Shown here: one piece after another, positions 1-8,781 of the stretch
Position numbering within the stretch: position 1 is the stretch's first letter
Layout of the letters: every line of letters begins with the position of its first letter
Source of the DNA: CAWBQO01 sp963790965
GTDB lineage: Bacteria; Bacteroidota; Rhodothermia; Rhodothermales; DASSAV01
Reading direction: 5' to 3'
DNA: 64,000 bases
Assembly: GCA_963790965.1 (NCBI GenBank)
Contig: CAWBQO010000006.1
Span: forward strand, 434,001-498,000
The notes under the pieces: model-generated
Seen by the model: only the letters and a program-made list of their open reading frames with translations
What the model was told of the DNA's origin: nothing
The model's database searches: none
Translations under genes and position numbers: made by a program

Positions 1-82
1 CTCCCCAGCCAAAGCGCAACCGCGCGTTGAGCGTCGGCGGAGGTCCCCAGCCGTCCGGATCATTTTGCTCGTCGCTTGCCAT
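1..82 (-). CDS. N-terminus of an unknown protein, cut by window edge
   Basis: An ATG at the complement of 80-82 opens a frame that runs off the left end of the window, giving 27 residues that begin MASDEQNDPDGWGPPP. It starts 12 bases after the stop of the TIM-barrel gene on the same strand, so it is probably the third gene of the operon that begins near 2172. The visible part is acidic and then proline-rich with no recognisable domain. Function unknown; it is called on position, spacing and an uninterrupted frame only. Confidence 0.45.
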   Translation of the reverse strand, partial: MASDEQNDPDGWGPPPTLNARLRFGWG

Positions 83-94
83 GGGCAGTCTCGT

Positions 95-883
95 TTAACG
101 AGCTTTTCGAATCATCGCAATGAGTCGCGAGGAATCGTTGAGGCCCTGTTTTGGTTTCGGTTCGATCTCCAGATTAAGACTAAGAGGGCCGTCGAAGCCG
201 GAGCGGCGAAGGGCAAACAGCGTCTCCTGCCACCCGACTTCGCCTTCGCCGAAGGCGGCGGCCGTCCATGCTTCTCCCCGGCCGCTTCCATCGGCGCAGC
301 GCACAAAGGCGACGCGCCCGGAGAGCGCCGCGAGGCCGTCCGTCGAGGACTCTCCGGCGCGAAGCGCATCGGCGGGATGCCAGGCTGCCTTTACCGAAGG
401 AAGGTTCACCTCGTCGAGGAGAGACGCGAGCGCGGTGCCGGTCCTCACGCGGCCGTCCCATTCGTTCATCACCGCGAGGACGAGGCCCGCATCCGCGACC
501 GCCTTACCGGCACGCTGCAGGGCTTCCGCCGTGATCGACGCCGCCGCCGGATCGTCGTTTCCTGCCGGGAAAGCGGAGGCAAGGATGATGCGACAATCCG
601 TGCGCCGGCAAAAGTCAATGGTCTCGCGCAGCGCAGCGATTTCGTTGAGCCAGCCGACGCGGTCGGCCGTTTCGCCTTCGAAGAGGCCGGGCATGACGGC
701 CATGAGCGGAAGCTCGTTCTCTTCGAGCCTGCGCCGAAGCTTGCCTTCGTTGACATACGGCACCCGTTCGCCCGGCCCACCGACCGTCCGCAGTTCGACG
801 CCTTCAAGGCCCCAGAGGAGGGTGTAGTGGAGCGCGCGGTCGAGGTCGCTCGTCAGCGAGTCGGTAAGCCAGCAGGGAAGCAT
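95..883 (-). CDS. Sugar phosphate isomerase/epimerase-like TIM-barrel protein
   Basis: The 262-residue product looks like the xylose-isomerase-like TIM-barrel (AP endonuclease 2 superfamily). It has alternating beta/alpha segments such as LWGLEGVELRTVGG, RIILASAFPAG and VKAAWHPADAL, and ends with GPLSLNLEIEPKP, where these enzymes usually carry a metal-binding Glu. Members isomerise or epimerise sugars or inositols, or are uncharacterised; the substrate cannot be told here. No signal peptide, so cytoplasmic. It starts 14 bases after the stop of the upstream lipoprotein gene, consistent with one operon. The fold is fairly safe, the reaction is not. Confidence 0.8.
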   Translation of the reverse strand: MLPCWLTDSLTSDLDRALHYTLLWGLEGVELRTVGGPGERVPYVNEGKLRRRLEENELPLMAVMPGLFEGETADRVGWLNEIAALRETIDFCRRTDCRIILASAFPAGNDDPAAASITAEALQRAGKAVADAGLVLAVMNEWDGRVRTGTALASLLDEVNLPSVKAAWHPADALRAGESSTDGLAALSGRVAFVRCADGSGRGEAWTAAAFGEGEVGWQETLFALRRSGFDGPLSLNLEIEPKPKQGLNDSSRLIAMIRKAR

Positions 884-897
884 GGAATGATTCGTCT

Positions 898-2172
898 TTA
901 CTCGGGTTGGGCGAGTGTCGGCACGTGGCGGCCGGTGGTGGGATAGAGCGGTTCGGGTGCCACCGTCTCTTCAAGCAGGCGGTCCATGGTCTGGGCCGCA
1001 AGCGAAAGGGCCGTCTCGGCGTTCGAAGGCTGCACGGCTACGCCGGGAGTCGCCGCGCCCGGATCAACGACGATGAGGCGAATGCCATAGGGTTCGAGGA
1101 GGGCGCGCGCCTCGGGCACATCTTCGTGCGAGAGGCCAATGAAGATGACTGCGCGGGTTGAAGACAGCGCCCACAGCGGGCGTTCGACGTAGGCGCGCAG
1201 ACCCTCGACGCCGCCGTCCAGCACCCCGAAGAGAACCGTCCGGTCCGGCATGGTGCCGTAGCGCGAGAAGTAGCTCATCGACCGGGCGACCTCCAGCAGC
1301 GCAGCGACGCCGGTTTCGGGCACCTTTGCGGCACCTGTGGGCGTTCGGTAGTGCAGCCGGGCGCACACGAGCACCAGTTCAGAAGAATACTTGGGATATC
1401 CGCCGGCAAGAAAGCCGAAGAGGTTCGTCAGAACGGCCGGTGGCGCGGTTCGCGCGCCGACGCGCAGCAACATGGGCTGCGGCAAAGGACCGTCGGCCGG
1501 GCTTGCCGTGTCCGCCGGGTCGCCAAACACGCGCCGAGAGGCGTCCGGCGAGACCCGCAGCACGAACAGCCCGGCAAGGGTCCGCAAGCGCCGGGCAGGC
1601 TCTGGCTGATCCTCTATGACGACGAGCGGCACGCCGAGCGCTTGCAGCCTCCGCAGCCGCGAAGTAGAGGCGGCGTCCGAGGAAAGGATCACGGCCGTAT
1701 GCGCCTTTGTGGCGGGCGCAAGCGAACCGATCGCCTCGTCGGTGGGGGCGTGGTAGCGGTGCGTGATGGTGGCGCTGCCTACGTCCGAGCGTTCATCCGG
1801 CTCATAATCGATGCCGGGACGCAGTGCGAGTTCGCCGGCGGCGAGCGCGCCGAAGAAGTTGCCGGCCGGACCGGCTCCGAAGACGCGGAACGGCACGCGG
1901 AAGCTTTCGCCGAGCGCCGGTTGCAGTTCAAATACGTGCATCTGCGCCTCAATGTACGCGGCCGCTTCCAGCGTGGCATCCCCGGCGCGCGAAGAGTCGC
2001 GGGGCGCTACGTCGCCGAGCACCTTGAGGTGAGCCGAGGCGCGCCGCGTCTCGAACGCCGGCGCGTTCGGCATCGGCCGAGGCGGCGCTTCCCGCATCAT
2101 CATGGAGCGGCATCCCGCTGTCGAGAACAGCAGGAAGGGCACCAGCCACAGGAGAGTCTTGGGTAAACGCAT
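898..2172 (-). CDS. Lipoprotein with M28-peptidase-like fold, metal ligands apparently lost
   Basis: Start placed at 2172 because the product then opens with a lipoprotein signal (MRLPKTLLWLVPFLLFSTAGC), giving 424 residues anchored in an envelope membrane. The middle resembles a PA-type insert. The C-terminal half follows the M28 aminopeptidase pattern: a strand ending in a His, a GVAALLEVAR helix and RTVLFGVLDGG before GLRAYVERP. Active M28 enzymes have H-x-D, a second Asp in a GA-D-N-x-S-G turn and an E-E pair. Here these read HYR, GAAKVPETG and DGG, so zinc binding and catalysis look lost. It may be a non-enzymatic relative or a diverged enzyme. First gene of a minus-strand operon with the TIM-barrel gene 14 bases downstream. 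Confidence 0.65.
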   Translation of the reverse strand: MRLPKTLLWLVPFLLFSTAGCRSMMMREAPPRPMPNAPAFETRRASAHLKVLGDVAPRDSSRAGDATLEAAAYIEAQMHVFELQPALGESFRVPFRVFGAGPAGNFFGALAAGELALRPGIDYEPDERSDVGSATITHRYHAPTDEAIGSLAPATKAHTAVILSSDAASTSRLRRLQALGVPLVVIEDQPEPARRLRTLAGLFVLRVSPDASRRVFGDPADTASPADGPLPQPMLLRVGARTAPPAVLTNLFGFLAGGYPKYSSELVLVCARLHYRTPTGAAKVPETGVAALLEVARSMSYFSRYGTMPDRTVLFGVLDGGVEGLRAYVERPLWALSSTRAVIFIGLSHEDVPEARALLEPYGIRLIVVDPGAATPGVAVQPSNAETALSLAAQTMDRLLEETVAPEPLYPTTGRHVPTLAQPE

Positions 2173-2370
2173 TCGGCACGGGAGAAAGTCTCTGCAAATA
2201 TACTGGCTTTTGCCCTCAATGCCGCTGCCGGTCCCGACATCGTGCCATTCCGCCACGATTGCGCGCGGCAACAGGTTGGACGGAGAGACGTTCAACGGCT
2301 GCCGTGCCGCCTGCGAACGCGCAGACTTGCGCGGCAGCTGAACCACACTCTTCTCAACGATACGACCGGC

Positions 2371-2886
2371 ATGGAAGCAGAGCGGCACGATAACCCGCGC
2401 GAGGAAGCCGCCCTTTTGCAGGCGATGGTGATGCTGGCTTCGGTCACGACGGCCGCGTCCGTCTACCACGCAGGACTGGAGCGCCGCGCAGGCCGGGATC
2501 CGTCGGGCCAGGAGGCGGAGGCACCGGTGCGCCACTACCTGGAAACCGCTCTTCCTGATTTACAGGCCGACCTGATGCGCCTGACCGCCGGGGCCATGCA
2601 GGCCGCCAAGGGCGAGGAAGGCCGCATTGCCGCCGCAGTCCGCCATTTTGACGCCTTGCTTGTGCTGCGACGGGTGAACGGGACTCTGCACACCATGCAC
2701 CAGCGGCTCCTGAGCCTTTACCCGGCCGTCTCCGAGTACGTTATCGAGGAAGTGCGGGAGGTACACGGCGCGTCGCGCGGCTTGCTCGACGTAGACGGCG
2801 CGCGCTACTTGCAGAAGATCCCTCCTTTCCTCCGCTCGGCCTTCGACCTCTCGACCCAGATCCGGCTCGAACTTGCGGGGCTGTAA
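2371..2886 (+). CDS. Hypothetical helical cytoplasmic protein
   Basis: From ATG 2371 the frame encodes 171 residues beginning MEAERHDNPREEAALL. Upstream in-frame starts were rejected because the extra residues are Arg/Cys-rich and unlike coding sequence here. The product is predicted almost entirely alpha-helical and amphipathic, with no signal peptide or membrane span. No family is recognised. It is divergent from the lipoprotein operon (2172), about 200 bases away, and is followed after 38 bases by a dispersed repeat element. Confidence 0.6.
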   Translation: MEAERHDNPREEAALLQAMVMLASVTTAASVYHAGLERRAGRDPSGQEAEAPVRHYLETALPDLQADLMRLTAGAMQAAKGEEGRIAAAVRHFDALLVLRRVNGTLHTMHQRLLSLYPAVSEYVIEEVREVHGASRGLLDVDGARYLQKIPPFLRSAFDLSTQIRLELAGL

Positions 2887-2924
2887 CCGCTGAGGGGGCA
2901 AAAGTCGCGGCAGCCGGTGCGGCT

Positions 2925-3100
2925 TAAGGAGCCTGTTGGTTTACTTTCGACCGGATGTAACGCGGATGTTCGGGCCGATGTAGGTGACTGGAAGGCTGCT
3001 TAACACTCCATTTCATCTCCATGAAGGGGGAGCTTGCGTTGGGGCTTTGGTCCATATCGACAGCTACATACAGCGCGTTCTGTGTTTTAACAGCCTCTCA
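2925..3100 (+). repeat. R1 MITE-like element, copy 1
   Basis: About 176 bp bounded by imperfect inverted ends (TAAGGAGCCTGTTGG at left, TTTTAACAGCCTCTCA at right). It carries the family's central hairpin and the right-hand motif CTACATACAGCGCGTTCTG. The distance from left end to the TTAACAC motif is 75 bases, matching 74 in most other copies. No coding capacity. It is followed directly by the R2 motif (GGGTAGATCCTTCGCTCTG). Confidence 0.7.
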
Positions 3101-3761
3101 GGAGGCTGGAAGGGTAGATCCTTCGCTCTGTTCAGGATGGCATTCCGGGGGAATGACATTCCGGGGAGGGTGGAGGGGGCGGGAAGGCCCGGCTTGCGGC
3201 GCGGCACTCCACCGCTACCAGTCTCTGCGTCTGATGCTGTTCAGGCTTGGGTGGTGAAGTCTCTGGTGAGCGGCTTTGGAGTGGGGGGTGTTCTTTGCTA
3301 TGGGGAGGAGGTCCCTCCGCGCGGCGGCGGATGAGGTGGGTTCATGATGAGGGTCGGTGGCGCCGCCTTGGTCGGGATGACACTTGGGAGGCGGGAGAAG
3401 GTGCCGGCGTCTGGAGCACCGGGAAGGCAGAACGGCCCTCCCGAGTCGTGCGGGCGCACCGAAGCGTCTGTGGCTGCGAAAGAAAACAGATCCTTCGCTT
3501 CGCTCAGGATGACATTCCGGGGGGATGACATTCCGCGAGCATGGAGGAGGCGGGAACGCTCGGCTTGTGGCGCGGCGCTCCGAAGAGGCTCAGGCTGCGG
3601 AAGAAAACAGATCCTTCGCTGCGCTCAGGATGTCAAACGGGGGCGTTGGAGGAGGCACGGACACTGGGGAGCACAGGAAAGGCGGCGCTGAGGACCACAA
3701 GAAAGGCCGCACCCTCCCCGCGTGTCATGCCGGCGAAGCGAAGCATCTGTTCCATGCTTTC
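3101..3761. repeat. R2/R3 mosaic intergenic repeats
   Basis: Non-coding stretch built of repeat modules. R2 is AGATCCTTCGCTNCGCTCAGG (seen near 3116, 3490 and 3610). R3 is a ~180-bp block (about 3210-3390) containing GGCTTTGGAGTGGGGGGTG and GAGGAGGTCCCTCCGCG. R3 recurs almost unchanged at about 5150-5320, partly at 5820-5890, and in reverse near 50480-50640. Open frames across it give typical repeat-derived peptides (ENRSFASLRMT) and are not genes. Confidence 0.75.
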
Positions 3762-3933
3762 AGCGGCCTTTGAAATAACAGAACGCGCTGTATGTAGCTA
3801 ATATCGCAGACCAAAGTACCGGCGCAACCTCCCCCTGGAGGGGAGTTCAAGGGGGCGTTAGTCAGCTTTAAAGATGCGCAGTGCGTGACCATGCCGCGAT
3901 ATAACCCGTCCGCCGTCCATCAACAGCCTCTTA
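3762..3933 (-). repeat. R1 MITE-like element, copy 2
   Basis: Reverse-oriented copy of the ~176-bp family. It begins GCGGCCTTTGAAATAACAG (the right terminus, inverted) and ends CATCAACAGCCTCTTA. The central hairpin reads CTCCCCCTGGAGGGGAG here, a more diverged form. It is followed by the R2 motif at 3940-3970, the same R1-R2 arrangement as copy 1. Confidence 0.65.
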
Positions 3934-4004
3934 GCAGCCTGGAAGGGTAGATCCTTCACTCTGTTCAATCGGACGGGTTTGATAGGGCGATTTTCCTCGG
4001 GCGA

Positions 4005-4400
4005 CTACAGTCGTTCTCGCCGGGCCGGCATGGACGAGGTAGCGATGAAGATAACCAACCAGATGAACGTCCGAACACCCATCGCGCGCAGACTGTCTAT
4101 GGCCACCCCTCCTCCGCTCCGGTAGAGCAGCGCGACGGCGACCAGAACGAGCACGTTGAGCGCAAACACAGCCCCAGCCGCATAAGTGCCGAGTCTCAAC
4201 TTTCGCCAGATTGCCACGGCGGTACCCACGTAGACGACGCCCATGAGCGTGTTGAAGAGCAGGAGCGGCCGGTAGACCACGTACCCGGGGTCCGTGCCCA
4301 TAAGTACGCCGGTGCCCGCTATGATCGTCGCAACCCCGAATAGCCCAGCCACGGCGGCTGCCACTTTTATCAGTACGCGAGTAGAAGGCGCGTCTTTCAT
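4005..4400 (-). CDS. Small four-helix membrane protein, unknown
   Basis: From the ATG at 4400 the product is 131 residues with a short basic N-terminus (MKDAPSTRVLIKV) and four hydrophobic segments, roughly residues 8-28, 43-62, 70-92 and 108-124. The upstream extension to 4463 was not used because it is polar and precedes a normal membrane-protein start. Arrangement resembles generic DUF4383-like or DoxX-sized inner-membrane proteins, but no family is recognised. It lies inside the left repeat island, with repeats on both sides, and diverges from the small gene at 4798. Confidence 0.6.
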   Translation of the reverse strand: MKDAPSTRVLIKVAAAVAGLFGVATIIAGTGVLMGTDPGYVVYRPLLLFNTLMGVVYVGTAVAIWRKLRLGTYAAGAVFALNVLVLVAVALLYRSGGGVAIDSLRAMGVRTFIWLVIFIATSSMPARRERL

Positions 4401-4797
4401 GGCAAAAGAACTTTGATGGTCTCTGGTGGACGTCCCGGGTAGAAGCGACTGAAGAGAAATCAAGGAACTTCGGCGGCGACCAAACTACGGGAGCCGGGCG
4501 GACGGGAGGCGACCGCCAAATAGATGAGGTTCGCAAACCGTGTTCGAACCTCCAATGTAGCTACACTGGGTGTCGAACGCGCCTTCGGAGCCATTCTCTT
4601 CCGGTGCACGCGACCTGCCTCCGGCAACAAACTGCCGGCCTCGCATGGTGCACGCCGGCCTGTTTGCCGGCGACACCTGCAAGCCGGTTGCTATATACCA
4701 ACCGGGCCGACCGCTGATCTAAGATGCAACTATAGGGCGCTGCCCCTCGTCAGGAGTAATTATACAACAACCTTTGCATCATCTCACGAGGTCACCA
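4401..4797. other. Intergenic region between divergent small genes
   Basis: No convincing gene. It holds an imperfect GC-rich dyad around 4620-4675 (CCGGCAACAAACTGCCGG followed by GGCCTGTTTGCCGG). The stretch 4750-4780 is AT-rich and could hold the promoter of the gene at 4798. Confidence 0.4.
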
Positions 4798-4974
4798 TTG
4801 AAAAGCGAACAAACGGTCATTATGGGAGCAGCATTCGGTGCCGCGTTCGGCGCTGTGCTGGGTGTTCTAACGGGTAACATTGCCCTCTGGATTGCTCTTG
4901 GAACAGCCTTCGGCACCGTCGCCGGGATCTTGATTAGCAGAAGCAGGCACGAAGACAAGGACGAGATTGGCTGA
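4798..4974 (+). CDS. Small glycine-zipper membrane protein
   Basis: Start taken as TTG 4798, preceded by GAGG at a normal spacing; an upstream TTG at 4774 is also in frame but lacks such a site. The 58-residue product is MKSEQTVIMGAAFGAAFG onwards, with two hydrophobic stretches rich in Gly and Ala (small-xxx-small packing) and a charged tail RSRHEDKDEIG. Similar glycine-zipper peptides are common and mostly of unknown function. It sits alone within the repeat island. Confidence 0.5.
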   Translation: MKSEQTVIMGAAFGAAFGAVLGVLTGNIALWIALGTAFGTVAGILISRSRHEDKDEIG

Positions 4975-5039
4975 TGGTTGTTAATAGATTGTCGATTGAA
5001 TTCATTTGAGCTTTGACGACAGGTACGTGTTCGCCTTGC

Positions 5040-5491
5040 TTCGACAGCCTCTTAGCAGACTGAAAGGGTAGATCCTTCACTACGTTCAGGGTGGCAACCG
5101 GGGGTGTTGGAAGAGGCGGGAGCGTCCGGCTTGAGGCGCGGCGCTCCACCGCTACCAGTCTCTGCGTCTGATGCTGTTCAGGCGTTGGATGATGGAGTCT
5201 CTGGTGAGCGGCTTTGGAGTGGGGGGTGTTCTTTGCTATGGGGAGGAGGTCCCTCCGCGCGACGGCGGATGAGGTGGGTTCATGATGAGGGTCGGTGGCG
5301 CCGCCTTGGTCGGGATGACAGGCGGGGAGGCCGGAGAAGGCGCGGACAGCTGGTGCACCGGGAAGGCAGAACGGCCATCCCGAGTCGTGCGGGCGCCCCG
5401 AGGCGTCTGAGGCTGCGGAAGAAAACAGATCCTTCGCTGCGCTCAGGATGACAAACGGGGGGTATGGAGGCTAACGGGAGGTGTAGATCCT
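5040..5491. repeat. R2/R3 mosaic intergenic repeats
   Basis: Starts with a remnant of an R1 right end joined to R2 (TCGACAGCCTCTTAGCAG, then GGGTAGATCCTTCACTACG). It continues with a second near-identical R3 block (about 5150-5320) and the R2 motif at about 5425-5450. Non-coding. Confidence 0.7.
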
Positions 5492-5519
5492 GTAAGGGCA
5501 CGATATATCGTGTCCCTAC
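5492..5519. repeat. 28-bp near-perfect palindrome
   Basis: The sequence reads GTA-AGGGCACGATATATCG-TGTCCCTAC, a near-perfect inverted repeat centred on the ATAT at about 5505. It resembles a dispersed palindrome seen in intergenic DNA of many bacteria. It could form a hairpin in RNA or a cruciform in DNA; no role can be assigned. Confidence 0.6.
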
Positions 5520-5561
5520 CCCGACCCTGCCTGCATCGCGCCCTTATCCGCAATCGCGCCT

Positions 5562-5738
5562 GCGCCTACGCCTACGATACTATTGGTGGGGTACATCACA
5601 GATTTACACACATTTGTGCGCAACTGGAATACTGACTAACACCCCCTTGAATCCCCCTCAAGGGGGAGGTTGCGATGGTGCTTCGGTCCACATCGTCAGC
5701 TACATAATGCGCTTTCCAATATTTCAACGGCCTCCTAG
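5562..5738 (+). repeat. R1 MITE-like element, copy 3 (left end decayed)
   Basis: The CTAACAC motif at 5636, the perfect CCCCCTTGA/TCAAGGGGG hairpin just after it and the right end ATTTCAACGGCCTCCTAG identify the copy. The left end is set by family spacing because its terminal repeat is not recognisable. Confidence 0.6.
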
Positions 5739-6426
5739 ACCCTCTGCGTCTCTGCGCCTTTGCGTCCATGTATTTCGCCTCGGATAGTGCAACGTCGAGG
5801 CTGTGCTGGTTTGAGGAGGTCCCGCCGCGCGGCGGCGGATGAGGTGGGTTCATGATGAGGGTCGGTGGCGCCGCCTTGGTCGGGATGACAGGCGGGGAGG
5901 CCGGAGAAGGCGCGGACAGCTGGTGCACCGGGAAGGCAGAACGGCCCTCCCGAGTCGTGCGGGCGCACCGTAGGGTCTGTGGCTGCGAAAGAATACAGAT
6001 CCTTCGCTGCGCTCAGGATGACACTCCGATGAGGATGACATTTCGGTGAGGAATACACTCCGGTGAGAATGACATTCCCGGGGGATGACATTCCGCGAGC
6101 ATGGAGGAGGCGGGAGCGTCCGGCTTGTGGCGCGGCGCTTCACCGCTTTTAGTTTAGCGCCTCTGCGTCTGATGCTGTTCATGCTTGGTTGGTGGAGTCT
6201 CTGGTGTGCGGCTTTGGAGTGGGGGGTGCTCTTTGCCCGCCTTGTTTCTCCCCGATTTCCTGGAAGCGTTCTCTGTAAGCGCTTCATTATTAAGACTTCG
6301 TAACGGGCGGATTAAGGAAGCGTTACCACTTCAATTCTGTTGAATAATTCCCCTGGCTCCGTCGTAGCACCCGCCGAACACAAACTGAGACCTTTGCGTG
6401 CCGCCTGACAGGTACGCCTTCTATAT
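5739..6426. repeat. R3/R2 repeat block and upstream region of the kinase gene
   Basis: 5820-6030 repeats the R3/R2 modules. It is followed at about 6020-6095 by a micro-duplication of a GATGACA-TTCC phrase: four variants of an (A)ATGACATTCCG-like unit. 6100-6250 is another partial R3. The last ~180 bases (6250-6426) are more AT-rich and unique; they probably contain the kinase promoter. No gene seen. Confidence 0.6.
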
Positions 6427-7845
6427 ATGTACGATCACTACGACATTCTCGGACTGCTTGGTGCGGGTGCCGGCGGCGTCGTTCACCACGCGCACGACCG
6501 GACGCTCGACCGGGCCGTCGTTATCAAGACGCTCCACGAGAGCGCCGCAGCCGATCCAGCCTCACGCGACAAACTGATCCGCGAGGCGCGGCTTGCCGCG
6601 TCCATCGATCATCCCAACGTCTGCGCCATCTACGACGTCGGCGACGTGGACGGCGTGCCGTTCATTGTCATGCCCCACCTCGCGGGGCGAACCTTGCGCC
6701 AGGTGCTCGAAAACCGGCCGCTCAGCCTGCACTTCGTCCTCTCCATCGGCGCGCAGGTGGCGGACGGCCTGGCGGCGGCGCACGCGCTCGGCGTGGTCCA
6801 CGGCGACCTCAAGCCTTCCAATATCCTCCTGACGGAGGACGGCCGCGCCATCATCCTCGACTTTGGCCTCGCGCGCATGGAGGCCGCGTCCGAGACGGAA
6901 GCCGTCAGCCTTGCCGGACTGGAAATACAGGCGCAGGGCGTCGGGACCACGGCTTACATGGCCCCGGAGATGTTCGTCACGCGGGCGGGGAGCCGCAAGG
7001 CGGACTTGTTCGCCCTTGGCGTCATCCTCTATGAGGCTCTGACCGGCGAACACCCGTTCCTCGGGGCGACCGGCATGGACCCGATGCGCATAGCAGCCTC
7101 GATCCGGGGGCATGAGCCGCCGCGTCCGGCTTCGCTGCGCGACGAAACGCCGGATTCGCTCGATGCGCTCATTACGACGGCGATGTCGAAGGATCCGGAA
7201 GCGCGTACGCAGTCGGCATCCGAGATTCGGGAAATACTGAAAGGCGTCATTCGCGAGCGGCAGATGGAGTCGGGCTTCCTTCCGGGCGAGGTCTCCTCTT
7301 TTCTTCCCCCGCTGCCCGCCGCGCCCCCGCGTTCCAACCGGATGCTCGCCGGCCTTTCGGAACTCCTCCGCCTAAACCGCGCGCCCATTGCCGACCGCAA
7401 TTCGGTTGCCGTCATGCCTTTCCAGGACATGGACGGCGTGGACGAGAAGCGCCTCTTTGGCTTCGCCCTCGCCGACGCCGTGGCGACCCGTCTGGCGGAA
7501 TGGCCGGAAATGGTCATTCGGCCACCGAGCGCGGTGCTCACCCTTTCCGGCTCGCCCATGGGGCCGATCGACGCGGCGCGCAAGCTGCTGAGCGAAAGGG
7601 TGCTCTTCGGCACCTACACGCGCTGCAGCGAAGGCTTTGAAGTCCGGTGGCAGCTCATCGACACGGAATCGAGCGCGCTCGTTTCAAGCGGCTCGGTGGT
7701 AACGCCCGCGCTCGAGCTGGCCGTTCTGCAGCGGGTCGTTTCGGACGAGCTGTTTGCGGCGCTGCAAGAAAGCAGAACCCTGCCCCTTCTGCCGGAAGCC
7801 TTCCTGGCGGCCGAGGAGCACCCGCGCGAACGCAAGGCGGCTTGA
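6427..7845 (+). CDS. Ser/Thr protein kinase with C-terminal TolB-like domain
   Basis: 472 residues. A Hanks-type kinase domain (about 6-275) shows the Gly loop GAGAGG, Lys34 in VVIK, Glu53, catalytic loop HGDLKPSN (125-132), DFG at 145-147 and APE at 179-181. The usual HRD arginine is Gly126, so this is a non-RD kinase that probably does not depend on activation-loop phosphorylation. After a proline-rich linker (290-303), residues 324-445 begin NSVAVMPFQDMDG and continue FALADAVATRLAEW, the TolB-N/FlgO-like fold that often follows bacterial kinases and cyclases. No membrane segment, so probably cytosolic. Convergent with folP (18-base gap). Targets unknown. Confidence 0.88.
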   Translation: MYDHYDILGLLGAGAGGVVHHAHDRTLDRAVVIKTLHESAAADPASRDKLIREARLAASIDHPNVCAIYDVGDVDGVPFIVMPHLAGRTLRQVLENRPLSLHFVLSIGAQVADGLAAAHALGVVHGDLKPSNILLTEDGRAIILDFGLARMEAASETEAVSLAGLEIQAQGVGTTAYMAPEMFVTRAGSRKADLFALGVILYEALTGEHPFLGATGMDPMRIAASIRGHEPPRPASLRDETPDSLDALITTAMSKDPEARTQSASEIREILKGVIRERQMESGFLPGEVSSFLPPLPAAPPRSNRMLAGLSELLRLNRAPIADRNSVAVMPFQDMDGVDEKRLFGFALADAVATRLAEWPEMVIRPPSAVLTLSGSPMGPIDAARKLLSERVLFGTYTRCSEGFEVRWQLIDTESSALVSSGSVVTPALELAVLQRVVSDELFAALQESRTLPLLPEAFLAAEEHPRERKAA

Positions 7846-7863
7846 GGCAATCCGGTGGTTCGG

Positions 7864-8781
7864 CTACTCGCAGCTGGCCTCCATCACGCGCAGCATTTCG
7901 ACGGTTGCGCGGACGTCATGGGTGCGCACGAGCGTAGCGCCGCGAAGCACCGCCACGGCGGTCGCCCCGAGAGTGCCGAAGAGCCGCGCGTCCACGGGCG
8001 CGGGGGCCGTAGCCGAGCCGAGTGCAACGCCGATCGTGCTTTTGCGCGAGATGCCGACCATCACCGGCAGGCCGGCGTCGAGCAGCCGGTCCACGCTGCC
8101 CAGCAGCCGAAGGTTTTCGTCGGGCGTCTTTCCGAACCCAAACCCGGGATCGAGCACGACCCCCCGGACGCCTGCCGCCGCCGCTCTTGCCGCGGACTCC
8201 GTCAGCGAGGCGCGCACTTCCGCCACAACATCCGTGTACCCGCCGGAGTGCGGCATCTCGCCGGGCGCGCCGAGGGCGTGCATGAGGATGAGGGGAGCGC
8301 CCGAGGACGCCGCCACGCGGGCCAAGTCGTCGCCGCCGCGCAGGCCGGTCACGTCGTTGATGAGGTGCGCCCCGGCCTCGAGCGCGCTCTTCGCAACGCC
8401 GGCTTTGTAGGTGTCCACCGAGAGGAGCACTTCGGGGAAGCGCGCGGACAGCGCCTCCACGACCGGCAGCACACGGCGGCGCTCTTCATCCTCCCCGACG
8501 GCCTTCGCCCCCGCGCCGTAGGTGTTTCCCTTCGGCCGCGTGGACTCGCCGCCGACGTCGATGATCGCGGCCCCCTCGCCGATCATTGTCTCCGCTCGGA
8601 AGAGCGCCGCGTCGGCGTCGAGGAACCGGCCGCCGTCGGAGAACGAATCCGGCGTGACGTTCAAGATTCCCATCACCGTCGGCGCCATGCCCGGCCGCAA
8701 GTCGAGCGCGCGCCCGCGGCAGTCGAGAATGAAGCGTTCGGGGGGAAAGGAGCGTCCCTGTAGAGATCGGTCAAGAATCAT
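7864..8781 (-). CDS. folP: Dihydropteroate synthase
   Basis: 305 residues; condenses 6-hydroxymethyl-7,8-dihydropterin pyrophosphate with p-aminobenzoate to give dihydropteroate in folate synthesis. Diagnostic motifs are MGILNVTPDSFSDGG near the N-terminus, IIDVGGESTRP, SVDTYKAGVAKSALEAGA, LINDVTG, VVLDPGFGFGKTPDEN and GISRKSTIG. All pterin and pAba loop elements appear intact. The start at 8781 gives about 30 residues before the first core strand, slightly long but normal. It diverges from the GH3 gene with about 107 bases between starts. Confidence 0.95.
   Translation of the reverse strand: MILDRSLQGRSFPPERFILDCRGRALDLRPGMAPTVMGILNVTPDSFSDGGRFLDADAALFRAETMIGEGAAIIDVGGESTRPKGNTYGAGAKAVGEDEERRRVLPVVEALSARFPEVLLSVDTYKAGVAKSALEAGAHLINDVTGLRGGDDLARVAASSGAPLILMHALGAPGEMPHSGGYTDVVAEVRASLTESAARAAAAGVRGVVLDPGFGFGKTPDENLRLLGSVDRLLDAGLPVMVGISRKSTIGVALGSATAPAPVDARLFGTLGATAVAVLRGATLVRTHDVRATVEMLRVMEASCE

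Noticed and set aside
65..946. A 293-residue plus-strand frame opposite the TIM-barrel gene
   Set aside because: It lies opposite a gene with a recognisable fold, is Arg/Gly-rich and has no domain; it is a GC-driven shadow.
3344..3800. Several open frames in the left repeat island giving peptides such as ENRSFASLRMT
   Set aside because: These peptides arise from the R2 repeat in any frame, recur in the other islands and have no start signals or conserved domains.
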